Origin: Sternotherus odoratus
Taxonomy: Eukaryota > Chordata > Testudines > Kinosternidae
Reading direction: 5' to 3'
Assembly (NCBI GenBank): GCA_032164245.1
Contig: JAVMKO010000001.1
Coordinates: 163,733,434 to 163,797,433 of the forward strand
Length of the DNA: 64,000 nt
In this document: piece by piece, positions 12,661 through 22,752 of the stretch
How positions within the stretch are numbered: the stretch's first letter is position 1
How the letters are laid out: each line of letters starts with the position of its first letter
The notes under the pieces: generated by a model
Databases searched by the model: none
What the model was told of the DNA's origin: nothing
The model's input: only the letters and a program-made list of their open reading frames with translations
Position numbers and translations under genes: made by a program

Positions 12661-13253
12661 TTTCTTTATATAGTACATAGACACAATAGACTTGATTCTC
12701 TTCTGAGCCAGTGCACCACTTGGCAGAGAAGGAAGGTCATGTGGTTTGAGGGACCCAGCTCCCTGATTCTTAGGGGCATCCCTCGTCCGGACACACCTCA
12801 GGGCTGCTTCCAAGTACCTTTAACTTGTGCAACCGATGCAAGTTCCTTAACAGAACCAATGCCAATGGAAGGTTGTTGTGGTGGAGTTCAGTTCCCACCT
12901 TCTCCTCCACCCCCTTCAGCCCTGAAATGTCATAGTTAAATCCATGTATCATTGTCTGAAGTTACAAATATTGACTATGTATTTGTATCTTAAAGGTGTT
13001 TGTTCTTGAGGTGACACTCACAAGGTAGTTTACCTCCAGTCTTGCCACCCCATTGTGAATGGACCCTTCACCACTCATTGCACAAATGAGTCAGAGACCA
13101 CTCTGTTGCCAACACCAGTGCCCTTTTATTTCCCTGTGTGAGTCCCCCCACCTATATATAGTTCTGTACACTATAGTACACCTAGTTAGCTGCTCGGGGG
13201 ACAGCTGGCTCAGAGCCTCTTGGCCAGCACCCTGTTACAGGGCCATTCATGTT
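12661..13253. other. Unresolved DNA left of an LTR-like repeat
   Basis: No domain-bearing frame and no recognised repeat. The overlapping 101- and 60-codon frames at 12634-12952 on opposite strands are considered chance. Confidence 0.45.
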
Positions 13254-14070
13254 TGATGGGCCATTAAGAAGAATCAACTCTCCAGATTCCTCTTCTTGAG
13301 GATGTTTGAGAGAGCAAGAAACCAATGGTCATCCCTGATTCAGGAAAACATACAAAGTCATGTGATGTGGGCATGTGATGACAGACTCCATTTTTTTCTG
13401 TTACTTTCCATACACAGGGACTGTGGGCATTAGTTGAGGCAGTAAATTTCCATGCATATGACAGAGGATATAAAAGACTCCTGAGACATCTCAATTTTGC
13501 CTCATTCCTGCTCCAATTCTCTGGACTGTGGATTTACAACTAAAAGGAGTATTTTGAACTAAGGATCTTTCAATCTTGAGGAAATTCCCAGAGAGACTTT
13601 TGCAAGCCAGCAGTCTATTCCATCACCGCTACAAACCTGATCTAAGGTCTTTATTATCATTTGTATGTATATGAGATTTTAACCATTTATAACTCTATTC
13701 TTTCCTTGTATTAATAAATTCTTAGTTTGTTTACTAAGGATTGGTTGGCAGTGTGATATTTGGGTAAGATCCAAGGTTCATATTGACCTGGGGGTAAGTG
13801 TCTGATCTTTTGGGACTGATAGAACCTCACATATGTTGAGTTGGATTTTCAATAACTTCTCACTATATTAGACCAGTGTGTCTGTATGGGAACCAAGGGC
13901 TGGAGTGCCTAAAGGGGACTGTGTTCAGCTTCTTGTTAATCAGAGTGGTGCAACAGAAGCTCTTGTGTTACTGGTTTGGTGAATTTAATATAACCCACCA
14001 GTTTTTGGAATGTGCTTGCCCTGTTTCTTGCAGTCTGCCCCGAGTGTGGCATTCTCAGTGGGGTTTGTCC
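13254..14070 (+). mobile_element. LTR-like long repeat, copy 1
   Basis: The segment starts near TGATGGGCCATTAAGAAGAA, holds GATATAAAAGACTCCTGAGA (TATA-like, at 13468-13487), then TATTAATAAATTCTTAGTTT (poly(A) signal-like, at 13710-13729) and AAGGATTGGTTGGCAGTGTG. The order TATA-like then AATAAA-like in about 0.8 kb is that of a solo long terminal repeat. A segment at 54781-54915 shares the AATAAA region and the following text, including GGGTAAGATC and TATTGACCTGGG. No internal gag or pol sequence is present. The right boundary is uncertain. Confidence 0.5.
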
Positions 14071-14335
14071 CAGGCATCCAGTCCTTTTTTGATACTGTTT
14101 ATATTTTTGGCCCTCATCACATTCCATGGCAATGAGTTCCACAGGTCAGTCATGCACTGTGTGAGAAAGTTTGTGTTATAAATCAGTTAAGGCTCAAGAA
14201 TGTCAACATTTTTGCCTTAAATATTTTCCAAGCAAACTGACATTAAAAACAAAACAAAACAACTAATCATCAAGCCTGGATCTAATTTATGAAACATCTC
14301 TGAGCGTTTCATACTCAAGATAATATATCTAAACA
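14071..14335. other. Possible older repeat fragment
   Basis: 14118-14175 reads CATTCCATGGCAATGAGTTC and CATGCACTGTGTGAGAAAGT, a phrase that looks repeat-derived to me. I cannot assign it to a family with confidence. Confidence 0.3.
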
Positions 14336-14402
14336 ATGGTCCTGCTTTGAGCAAGGGATTGAACTAGATGACCTCCTGAGGTCTCTTCCAACCCTGATAT
14401 TC
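14336..14402 (+). mobile_element. Turtle SINE / CR1 3' tail fragment
   Basis: ATGGTCCTGCTTTGAGCAAG, then GAACTAGATGACCTCCTGAG and CTTCCAACCCTGATATTC. It is a short 3'-only copy of the same tail as at 1-105. Confidence 0.85.
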
Positions 14403-15247
14403 AATTAATACTGTGCTGTACACATTTCTCTCTCTCAAACACACATATAGTTTATATAAACACAGTATCTGATTAGGGGAGCAACCTATTTGGGAAACAA
14501 CAACTGGTACATTTCATAGGTCTATGAGTTTTTGTACTGAAAAAAAGAATACAAAAAATACACCTCCTTAAAAGACTCCTGGTTTCCTCAGAGTAACCAA
14601 TTTCTTTTTGATAGATCTCCTTAGGCAATAAAAAAAGTTCTCTCTCAAGGACTTCCTGGTGCCTTCATTTACCTTTTGCATAATGAAAGTTCAGACTAAT
14701 TCTGAATAGATGTTTTGTGTAGTTGAACCAGGTGTCTTGCTTGGAAAGACAGAACACTAAAAGTCAGCAAAATGCCAGTTAGCTCTGTTTCAAAATATTT
14801 TGTTTCAATTGTTGCCAAAGCCTGGGGCAAAAACAGTACATTCCGTTTTAAGTGTCTTTGTTTTTCAATCAACAAGTTTTTCTTTTTATTTATCAGAATA
14901 CTCCAGAGAGAGTTTCATCTAATCCTATTAACATCTGCACCAGATCAATAAATAAAACCATAGCTGCTTGGAATCATGACAACAAGAAATCAAAACAACG
15001 ACTATGGTCAGTATTTTCAATATAATTAGTAAACACATTGGGGGAAAGATCAGAAATACATGTGTCTGGATAAGAAGAATTTAAATACTTATATCAACAT
15101 CAATTATTCTCATCATCTGGAAATTGTAACCCAGATTTCTATCTGTGCATTATACATTTAGTCTCAGTAACTGATTATTATTTAATCACAGTTTTTAAAA
15201 AATGATGATTATAGTGTATGATCACACACTGTATATAGCTATATAGT
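14403..15247. other. Stretch without a recognised gene or repeat
   Basis: AT-rich DNA with no supported feature. Confidence 0.5.
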
Positions 15248-15432
15248 CCTCAATTTAGCAAAACATTTAAGCACAAGTTTGAAGCTATCCCTATATAGCA
15301 AAATGTATTGAAGTTATTAATTTGGACTTAATGCATGTGCTTAAAAGTGCTTTGCTGAAGAAGGATGGACTTAAATACACTTATGCTTAAAATCAAATAC
15401 AGACTGAAGGGCTTTGCTGAACTGGGGCCACA
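15248..15432. repeat. Palindromic AAGCAC dispersed repeat
   Basis: The left end reads CCTCAATTTAGCAAAACATT then TAAGCACAAG. The right end reads GGGCTTTGCTGAACTGGGGC, its approximate inverse. Between them is ATGCATGTGCTTAAAAGTGC. Related half-elements occur near 10925, 36720-36850, 52185-52385, 57940-57990 and 60808-60856. This looks like an old non-autonomous inverted-repeat element family. Confidence 0.5.
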
Positions 15433-16103
15433 GTAAGAATATTTTAAAACCCTGAATCTAGGAACACGTTTGACTCGGTTTAATTTTATGCACGTGAGCA
15501 GTCCCATGGAATTCAATGGGTCTACTCGTATGTGTGAGTGTTTTCAGGATCAGAGCTTAACTAGTACTAAACTACTCTGTAGTATTAAGTATAGTAGAAC
15601 TTCATTTAGAGTTTCATTCCCACTAAAATTTTGTGGGTAGAGTATGTCCCACATGAACTAAAGTCTCTGAGTTTCATATGGCCTTAGTTTGCTGGGAATG
15701 AGCAGCATCTGGAGTCTAGCTGAGTCATCTATGTCCTACAACTAATCTGAGTATCATGATCAGGGTCGTGCCTTTATCACTGCAGTTACTGCTATGACAC
15801 GACCCACGACAAGAAATGAGTGAATAGATGGAAAAACAATTTCCATTCATTTCCATTTACAGTCAACAGCAAATTTCAATTTTACTCGGCTTGATAGTAT
15901 AAATACTCAAACACAAATCTTTATGGAAAATTAATTTCAAATTGTAAATTCAATGGTAAAAATCACAGATCCTGCTCTGTGCTAATTAGTTACATGTAAT
16001 ATACTGTTATTTCTGTTCCCTGATTGAATTACTTATGTAACATACCAACACAGCAACTATTACAACCAAATACACAATTTAAAATTCACAGTGTCCTGGT
16101 AAT
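15433..16103. other. Stretch without a recognised gene or repeat
   Basis: AT-rich DNA. 15480-15530 (TGAGCAGTCCCATGGAATTC and following) may be the outer end of the adjacent palindromic family. No gene is supported. Confidence 0.4.
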
Positions 16104-17537
16104 TATAGAACCATAGAGATGTGATGTAAGTCTCAAAGAGATGTCAAGAGGATATCAGGTCCAGCCCCCTGTGCTGAGGGAAGACCAAGTATACCTAGAC
16201 CATCCCTGACAGGTGTTTTTCCAATCTGTTTTTAAAAACCTCCAATGATGGGGATTGAACAACTTCCTTTGCCAGCCTGTTCCAGTGCTTAACTTTTCTT
16301 GTAGCTGGAAAGTTTTCCCTAAGACCTCCTTTAATGCAAATTTAAGTCCATTACTTCTTAACCTATGTTTCGTGAACATAGAGAACAATTGATCACTGTT
16401 TACAATTGATTACAGCCCTTAATATATTTCAAGACTCTTATCAGGTCCCCCTCACTCTTCCTTTTTCAAGATTAAAAATGCCCAGGTTTTGATAACCTTT
16501 CCTCATAGGTTCTCTTTTCTAAACCCTTTAGCATTTTTGTTGCTCTTTTCTGGACACTCCCATTTGTCGCCACTTTTTCTTAACAAGTGCGACCCAAAAC
16601 TGGACACAGTACTCCAGCTGAGGCCTCACCAATGTCAAGCAAAGTAGGACAATTACTTCCTATGTCTTTCTGACAACATTCCTGTTAATACACCCCAGAA
16701 TGATATTAGCCTTTTACACAAATACTTTACATCGCTGACTCATATTCAATCTGTGATCAACTATAGCCCCCAGACCCTTTCAACAGTACTATTACTACTT
16801 AGTCAGTTATTCCCCAAATTTGTAGTTCTACATTTCATTTTTTCTTCCTAAGAGAAATACTTTGTACTTGTCTTCATTAAATTTCATCTTATTGGTTTCA
16901 GACCATTCTCCAATTTGTCAAAGATATTTTGAATTCTCATCCAATCCTCTAAAGTGCTACCAATATTGCCTCATCTCAGTGTCCTCCACAATTTTTATAA
17001 GCACACTTCATTCCATTATCCAAGTCATTAATGAAAATATTGAATAGTACCTGACCCAGGACTGACCCCTGCAGGAGCCCACTAGATACGCCCACGCAAT
17101 TTGACAGCAAACCATTGATGACTACTCTTCAAGTAGGATCTTTCAACCACTTTTACATCCACTTTATACTAATTTCATCTAGACCGTATTTCCCTGGTTG
17201 GCTTACAAGAATGTCATGTGGGACTATGGAAAAGCCTCACTAAAATCAAGATATGTCACATCTAGTACTTCCTCCCATCCATTAGACCACTAACCCCGTC
17301 AAACAAGGAAATTAGTTTAGTTTGGTATAATTTGTTCTTGACAAATCCATGCTGGCTGTTACTTATAACCCTATTATCTGCTGAGTGCTTACAAACTGAT
17401 TGTTTATTTGTTCCAGCATGTTTCCCAGTCTTGAAGGTAGGTTTTCCCATTTTTAAAGATAGGTACTGTGCTTGTTCTTTTCCAGTCCTCTGGGACCCAC
17501 CTCATCCATCCGCCACTTATCTCAAAGATAAGTTGTG
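16104..17537 (-). mobile_element. CR1 LINE remnant, RT to 3' end, antisense
   Basis: CR1 encodes an endonuclease/reverse transcriptase that copies its RNA at nicked chromosomal DNA. The minus-strand 3' end lies near 16104 (TATAGAACCATAGAG on the plus strand). The text then follows CR1 in order: CTAGACCATCCCTGACAGGT, CAGCCTGTTCCAGTGCTTAA, CTGGACACAGTACTCCAGCT. In the minus frame at 17262-17450 the peptide ISNSQHGFVKNKLYQTKLIS matches the conserved RT block I-S-x-x-Q-H-G-F-V-K. Its left neighbour in coding order, at about 17500-17537, is where the copy is 5'-truncated. Stops and frameshifts are scattered, so it is inactive. Confidence 0.9.
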
Positions 17538-18149
17538 AAAATCATTTAAACAAGATGGTTACATAGATTACACATTGAATGGCAGATTGCATATTCATCT
17601 GCAATAATCACATTTTGAATGATTTACAGATGTAGTTTTTTTGCTGAAGAAAATTGTGAATATTTTAAAATTACCATTTTTGAAGACAATTTGGGCCCAC
17701 TTCCAACCAACTGAAACCAATGGAAAGATTACCATTGACTTCAACTGGTAGTGAATCAAGCCCTGAGGAAACAAAACATCATTATGGAATTCAAAGAAAT
17801 TGTTACTAATTATTCATTCAGCTCTGCCCATGATTTAGAACTCAATCCCACTCAAAGCAAAATGAAGTATCTTCCACTGACTTCAGTGGGAACTGAATCA
17901 AGCCCCCACCTTTGAACTGTAAGTCACGGCTAGTTTAGATTAGGCTATACGAATGGTCCCTATATCCAGAGAACAGTGAACAGATGCTCTTAACTTTGCA
18001 GAGACTGACTGTTGTCAGAGGGATTGCATTCTGTAGTGCAGTAAAGATCACACCACTACTCTGTGAGTCTGAAAACATGACTCACCCATGATTCCCCCCG
18101 AAAAGCTACTATAATTAAGACACACTTTTAATCATGGGCTAGAGTTTTA
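17538..18149. other. Unresolved DNA with TTGACTTCAATGG-type fragments
   Basis: CCATTGACTTCAACTGGTAG at 17730-17749 and CCACTGACTTCAGTGGGAAC at 17875-17894, each followed by TGAATCAAGCCC, are two copies of one short dispersed repeat about 145 bases apart. Confidence 0.45.
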
Positions 18150-18420
18150 CTGACACTTAAATTGTTTCAAATAAGCTTTTAATTTAGGTATAATAAAGCA
18201 GTTACTGCATATTAAATATTGATTGTTTAAGAAGCACTTAGTAAAGTATACTAAACAAAGCACAGGCCTTCTAATTGCCATTACAATTAAATGAGCAATG
18301 AAAGTTATTGCACATTTATCAATTTATTAAATGACATGCATATGCACTTTAAATGCGAAAGCTATGATAATACTTTTTGCAAATATCTAAGTGATACTTA
18401 CACATCAGTAGCTTCTTCAG
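18150..18420. other. AT-rich repeat-free block, candidate conserved non-coding element
   Basis: The block is dense in homeodomain-like and POU-like words: TAATTG, ATTACAATTAAATGA, TGACATGCATATGCA and CATTTATCAATTTATT. It shows no recognised repeat. This word content is typical of conserved developmental enhancers but also arises by chance in AT-rich DNA, so it is only a hypothesis. Confidence 0.2.
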
Positions 18421-18829
18421 TTAAACGCCAGATGACTATAAAAGCTCTTTAACCTATGACCCTATAATATTAACTTCTGGACTAGCAGTACCATTTTATA
18501 GTGTTCATATGACAGCAGGCTTACATTGGATTCATGGCATGAATACAGCAAAGACTATTAATTTTCCATCACAAGACAGTATTTGTAGCTTATAACATTA
18601 AAATCAAACTAGGTTAAAAAAACTGAATTTTAAGGTTAAATTTGAAATTAAACATCATTGGTGGGTGAAGTTATTCTTGCATAATATTTATTTAGTCTTT
18701 GTACACACATCCATTAAAAGGATCCCTTTTTCTAGAAAATCCTTGACAATACTTAAATATGCAACCATGAAACTGACCACTTCTGCAACTCCCCTTCAAT
18801 CGTTAACAAATTAACATAAAAATTCATAC
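18421..18829. other. Stretch without a recognised gene or repeat
   Basis: AT-rich DNA next to an antisense CR1. Nothing supportable was seen. Confidence 0.5.
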
Positions 18830-19762
18830 ACAGATTCTGAGCCCAGAATGGACCATTGTGATCGTTTAGTCTGAGTTTGTATATAACACAATCCAGACAA
18901 TTTCCCCAAAATAATTCCTAAAGCATTTAGTTCAAAAGAACATCCAATCTTGACTAAAAATTGTCAGTGATGGGCAATCAACCATGACCCCTAGTAAACT
19001 GTTCCAATGGTTAACTACTTTTCCATTAAAAATTTACACCTTATTTCCAGTCTGAATTTGTCTAACTTCAACTTCCAGGCATTGGATCATGTTACACCAT
19101 TTTCTGCTTGATTGAAGAGCTCATTATTAAATATTTGTTCCCCATGTAGTGTTTCTGGACTGCAATCAAGTCACCCCTTAAGCTTCTCTTTGCTAAAATA
19201 AATAGATTGATCTCAGGCATGTTTTCGAATCCTTTAATCATTCTCCTAGCTCTTCTCTGAACCCTCTCCAATTTATGAACATCCTTCTTGAATTGTGGAC
19301 ATGAGAACTGGATGCAATATTCCAGCAGCTATTGCACCAGTGCCATGTACAGAGGTAAAATAACCTCTCTATGTCCACTCAAGATTTCCCTGTTTATACA
19401 TACCAGGATGGAATTAGTTGTTTTGACTACAGTATCCCACTCGGAACTTGTGTTCAGCTGCTTAACCATCATGACTCCCCAAGCCTTTTTCAGAGTTATT
19501 GTTTCCTAGGAGAGAGTCCCTCTTCCATAAGTATGGCCTACATTCTTTGCTACTAGATATAAACATTTACACAGCCTTATTAAAATGTGTATTGTTTGCT
19601 TGTGCTCAATTTACCAAGTGATCCAGATTCTTCTTCATTATTTACCACTCCCTTAATTCTTTTGTTATCTGCAAACTTTATCAGCGATGACTATGTTTTC
19701 TTCCAGGTCATTCATAAAAAATGTTAAACAGTGTAGGATCAAGAATTGATCCCTGTCGGATC
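18830..19762 (-). mobile_element. CR1 LINE remnant, RT to 3' end, antisense
   Basis: It starts with AGCCCAGAATGGACCATTGT and GATCGTTTAGTCTGAG, an inverted CR1 3' end, followed by AATCAACCATGACCCCTAGT and CAAGTCACCCCTTAAGCTTC in CR1 order. Near its far end the minus strand encodes a decayed KFADN at 19664-19676, the position of the RT catalytic FADD motif, preceded in coding order by a decayed QGS-x-L-x-P block at about 19745-19760. The element is 5'-truncated there and abuts a sense CR1 fragment. Confidence 0.85.
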
Positions 19763-19769
19763 GCATTGG

Positions 19770-19892
19770 AAAAAGTCTGTACTGGGATGAGTGCTGTTCA
19801 TAAATGCTCTGGAAAAGGGTTAAACAGGGAGGTGGCTAAGTTTGCAGATGATACAAAATTTCTCAAGACAGTTAGGTCCAAAGACTAGGCAA
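19770..19892 (+). mobile_element. CR1 LINE reverse-transcriptase fragment, sense
   Basis: The plus strand encodes a short RT piece: a decayed VLG-x-VLF block, then LEKG, then KFADDTKFLKT around 19838-19866. FADD is the CR1 form of the RT catalytic motif. The fragment ends soon after and lacks the 3' UTR. It meets the antisense CR1 head to head at about 19763-19769, and both arms cover the same RT region. Confidence 0.85.
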
Positions 19893-20211
19893 GACAATCA
19901 GTTTCGCTATGTGGATAAGGGATTTGGAATACATTTTTCCAAACAGTCAAGTCAGTGTTTGACTCAGCATTCTATTTAAAAATGTACTTAACCTTACTAA
20001 GAAGGCATTACATAGACTCTATGCATACTGTTCCTAACTTCCACAACTTCTTGTTATCCTGTTGCTTTTCCATATCTTTGTCATTTTTTTCCTTTTTAAA
20101 ATTAAACTAGGCTAATCTTCCCCATCAAAAATATAAATTTCAGATAAACAAGAAAATGTTATGCTTATTGTAACATTCCTGCAACCCTTCAAACTTCAAG
20201 CATATTCTGTA
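19893..20211. other. Stretch without a recognised gene or repeat
   Basis: AT-rich DNA. Nothing supportable was seen. Confidence 0.5.
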
Positions 20212-20276
20212 GGCCAAATTCATCCCAGCTGTTACTTGTTTCGCTTCAATGGAGCTATACTAGGCATAAATTTGGC
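20212..20276. repeat. 65-bp palindromic element
   Basis: GGCCAAATTCAT at the left end pairs with ATAAATTTGGC at the right end, with TTCAATGGAGCTATAC inside. It is one of several minimal inverted-repeat elements in this window (see 41484-41553 and 55289-55352). Confidence 0.65.
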
Positions 20277-20869
20277 GCATTCTCTTCACTGAGCAACAGT
20301 GGACATAGAAACCACCTCTCCTCTTCCCCCACCCCTCCACCCCATTGTTCATGGACATTGTTTGGCTTCTGAATGGAAGAGCCAATAAAGTTGACTTTAT
20401 TTAGAAATATGATTTAAGTCATAGAAACCAAGTACAGGGTAAAATGCATCAAGTAAAAATAAGTACTTACAAAGAGTGAATAAAAGGTTTGATGAATTGC
20501 ATGGAAATAGTAAATTAGGCAGAAAAATCCTTTGGAAGCTGTACAAAGTTCTTGATGAAAAGAGCTATCTGTGGAATCTGACCAATAAATCCAGACTCTC
20601 AAATATATAAAAACATAAATAATTTTATACAGTTTTTATTAGCATATGCCATGATCAACACAGAACAGCTAAATAGTTTAAACGCAGTAATACTTCAGTA
20701 TTAACCTGTCTTCTTTTGACAAAAAGAAGAAAACATTTGTAGTGTTCTCCTGGCCTTTAGTATAGAACTGCTAACTTTTCAAGACAATGTCAATTTCACA
20801 TTGCCTATGTTTTTACAACTTTTTAGTACCAAGGAATGGTGCTGGATTGATAATAGTGAAGTCCTTAAT
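20277..20869. other. Stretch without a recognised gene or repeat
   Basis: Unresolved AT-rich DNA. The 62-codon minus frame at 20414-20602 has no domain. Confidence 0.5.
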
Positions 20870-21570
20870 ATTAGAGCTAGTAAAAAAAATCTATGAAAAT
20901 ATGTGATATTTGAGAAAAATTCAAATATCAAATAATTTTTGGCTGAAAAGAATAATTAATTCAATTTTGAAATACTGCTTTGGAGTCTCATAGGAATTGT
21001 AGTTTCGATGCCTGAAGCTGCCGTTCTCTTATAATATTGTCTTGTTTCCTTGTAAGCTGCATCTATCAGTCTGTCTCCATCTGTTCCTGTCTTATTCTTC
21101 GATTGTAAGCTCCTGGGAAAGAGACTCTATTTTGTTCTGTTTTTCTACAGAGCCTAGTGCAATGGGCTCCTGGTCCAAGACTGGCACATCTAGATGTTAT
21201 AATACAAATAATAATACTAATATAAGCTGGGCTCCTCTATCCAACTACTTCTCCCATGATGCACCATGGTCTCCTTTGTTGGACATGGGAAGTGTTGCAT
21301 CACAGGCATTTCTGGCAATGACGCATGTGGTCCAGCCAGGGAGCGCAGCCTACAGATCAGAATAGAGACAAAAGCAACTGAACTGCAATTCACATGAGGC
21401 AGTGAGGCAGCATTTCCAAATCAAAACATTACAGTTTAAAGTTTCTGAGCAAAAAAAAAAAAAGATGTTTTCTGCAGAAAGTAGACATTTTTTCCACAAG
21501 AAATTGTCTTTAGTCAAAAACTAAAAACAAAAACTAATTATCCATCAATACACAGTCTGAATGGAAATTT
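20870..21570. repeat. Composite repeat with an L3/CR1-like tail inside
   Basis: 20870-20965 and 21430-21570 are AAATTTCA-like AT-rich arms. Between them 20985-21060 and 21230-21365 read TCATAGGAATTGTAGTTTCG, TCCCATGATGCACCATGGTC and GGTCCAGCCAGGGAGCGCAG, a repeat familiar from turtles. At 21100-21225 a separate tail reads ATTGTAAGCTCCTGGGAAAG, CAGAGCCTAGTGCAATGGGC and then ACAAATAATAATACTAATA. That order resembles the 3' end of an L3/CR1-related LINE and seems to split the outer repeat. An A-run lies at 21451-21463. Confidence 0.5.
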
Positions 21571-21677
21571 TTTCAATCCACCCTACTTGGTATATCCACT
21601 GAACAGGAGCAGTTGCAGAACAAGTGTCCTCAAATTCTCCTGCCATATCCCCATTGCAAGTATATTTTAATCTTTGG

Positions 21678-21987
21678 ATCATAGACATTTAGGTCTGGAA
21701 GGGACCTCAAGAGATCATTGAGTCCAGCCCTCTGCATGGAAGCAGGGTCAACTAAACCTAGACCATCCCTGACAGGTATTGGTCTAACCTGTTTTTTAAA
21801 ATTGCCAGTGATGGGCATTGCACCATCTCCTCAGGAAACCTATTCCAGAGCTTAACTATCCTTATATAGTTAGAAAGTTTTTTCCATCTAACCTAAATCT
21901 CCCTTGCAGCGGATTAAGCCAGTTACTTCTAGTCCTACCTTCAGTGGACACCGAGAATAATCAATCATCATCCTCTTTGCCTTCCTC
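21678..21987 (-). mobile_element. CR1 LINE 3' part, antisense (segment 1 of a split element)
   Basis: The inverted 3' end ATCATAGACATTTAGGTCTG is followed by GGAAGGGACCTCAAGAGATC, CTAGACCATCCCTGACAGGT and CCTATTCCAGAGCTTAACTA. The element breaks near 21987 and resumes near 22226 after a sense insertion. Confidence 0.9.
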
Positions 21988-22225
21988 TATAATATGGGGC
22001 ATGGGTCATTGCACATTTAAATTAATGTAAATGATGAATTCTCTGTAACTCAAAGTCTTTAAACCATGATGTGAGGACTTCAGTAACTCAGCCAAAGGTT
22101 AGGGGTCTTTTACAGTAGTGAGTGGGTGAGGTTCTGTGGCCTTCAGTGTACAGGAGGTCAGACTAGATGATCATGATGGTCCCTTCTGACCTTAAAGTCT
22201 ATGAGTCTGAGTCTATGTGTCTGAA
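21988..22225 (+). mobile_element. Sense CR1-type 3' end nested in an antisense CR1
   Basis: The text runs ATAATATGGGGCATGGGTCA, GAGGACTTCAGTAACTCAGC, GGTGAGGTTCTGTGGCCTTC, GGAGGTCAGACTAGATGATC and ends in repeats of GTCTATGAGTCTGA. This is a sense CR1 3' end with its short tail repeat. It splits the antisense CR1 and is therefore the younger of the two. Confidence 0.8.
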
Positions 22226-22435
22226 TTTTTTAATAGCCCCTAATATATCTGAAGACTTATCAGGTCTCCCCCAGCTCTCAGTCTTCTTTACTGAAGACTA
22301 AACATGCCTAGCTTTTTAAACCTTTCCCCTTGGGTCAGGTTTTCTAAACATTTTATATTTTTGTTGCTCTTCTCTGGACTATCTCCAATTTGTCTACCTC
22401 TTTTCTAAAGTATGTTATCCAGAATTTGACACAGC
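22226..22435 (-). mobile_element. CR1 LINE, antisense (segment 2 of a split element)
   Basis: AATAGCCCCTAATATATCTG, then AAACATGCCTAGCTTTTTAA and GTTGCTCTTCTCTGGACTAT continue the antisense CR1 order seen in the complete copy at 16440-16620. The element is interrupted again at 22436. Confidence 0.9.
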
Positions 22436-22451
22436 ACTCCAGCTAAGGCCT
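22436..22451. repeat. Left target-site duplication of the 5S-headed SINE
   Basis: ACTCCAGCTAAGGCCT here is repeated exactly at 22737-22752. The host CR1 text reads through as one unit once the insert is removed. Confidence 0.9.
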
Positions 22452-22736
22452 TGTGTACAGCTCTACCACCCTGGACATGCCCGATCCTGTTGGATCTCGG
22501 CAGCTAAGCAGGGTTGGGCCTGGCTAGTACCTAGATGGGGGACCTCCTGGGAATACTAGGTGCTGTAGGCTAACATCTGGCAGTAGGTATAAACTGCCTC
22601 CAATGACAGGGGGCGCAACGCATCAGTTGGAGTATACCCCGGTCGTATCACTGGTCCTGTCCGAGCTCCAAATGGAGGTGGATATGCTGACCGAAGCAGA
22701 CCCTGCCATAGTGTGGGATTAACACTAACAACAACA
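22452..22736 (+). mobile_element. 5S rRNA-headed SINE with complete target duplication
   Basis: The head (about 22456-22571) follows vertebrate 5S rRNA through nearly its full length, over 80% identical by eye. It has CTACCACCCTGGACATGCCC, then the box A region AGCTAAGCAGGGTTGGGCCT at 22503-22522, then the box C region TAGATGGGGGACCTCCTGGG, and ends in AGGTGCTGTAGGCT. About 150 bases of unidentified body follow (including GGGGGCGCAACGCATCAGTT and TATACCCCGGTCGTATCACT). The 3' end is TAACACTAACAACAACAAC, an AAC-type tail. A 16-bp target duplication flanks it (22436-22451 and 22737-22752), showing target-primed insertion into a CR1. Transcription would be by RNA polymerase III from the 5S-type internal promoter. 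It is not a 5S gene because of the fused body, tail and duplication. The partner LINE cannot be named. Confidence 0.85.
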
Positions 22737-22752
22737 ACTCCAGCTAAGGCCT
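22737..22752. repeat. Right target-site duplication of the 5S-headed SINE
   Basis: Exact copy of 22436-22451. Confidence 0.9.

Noticed and set aside
22456..22571. A functional 5S rRNA gene
   Set aside because: Many substitutions, fusion to a non-5S body with an AAC tail, no T-run terminator at the proper place and flanking target duplications show a SINE.
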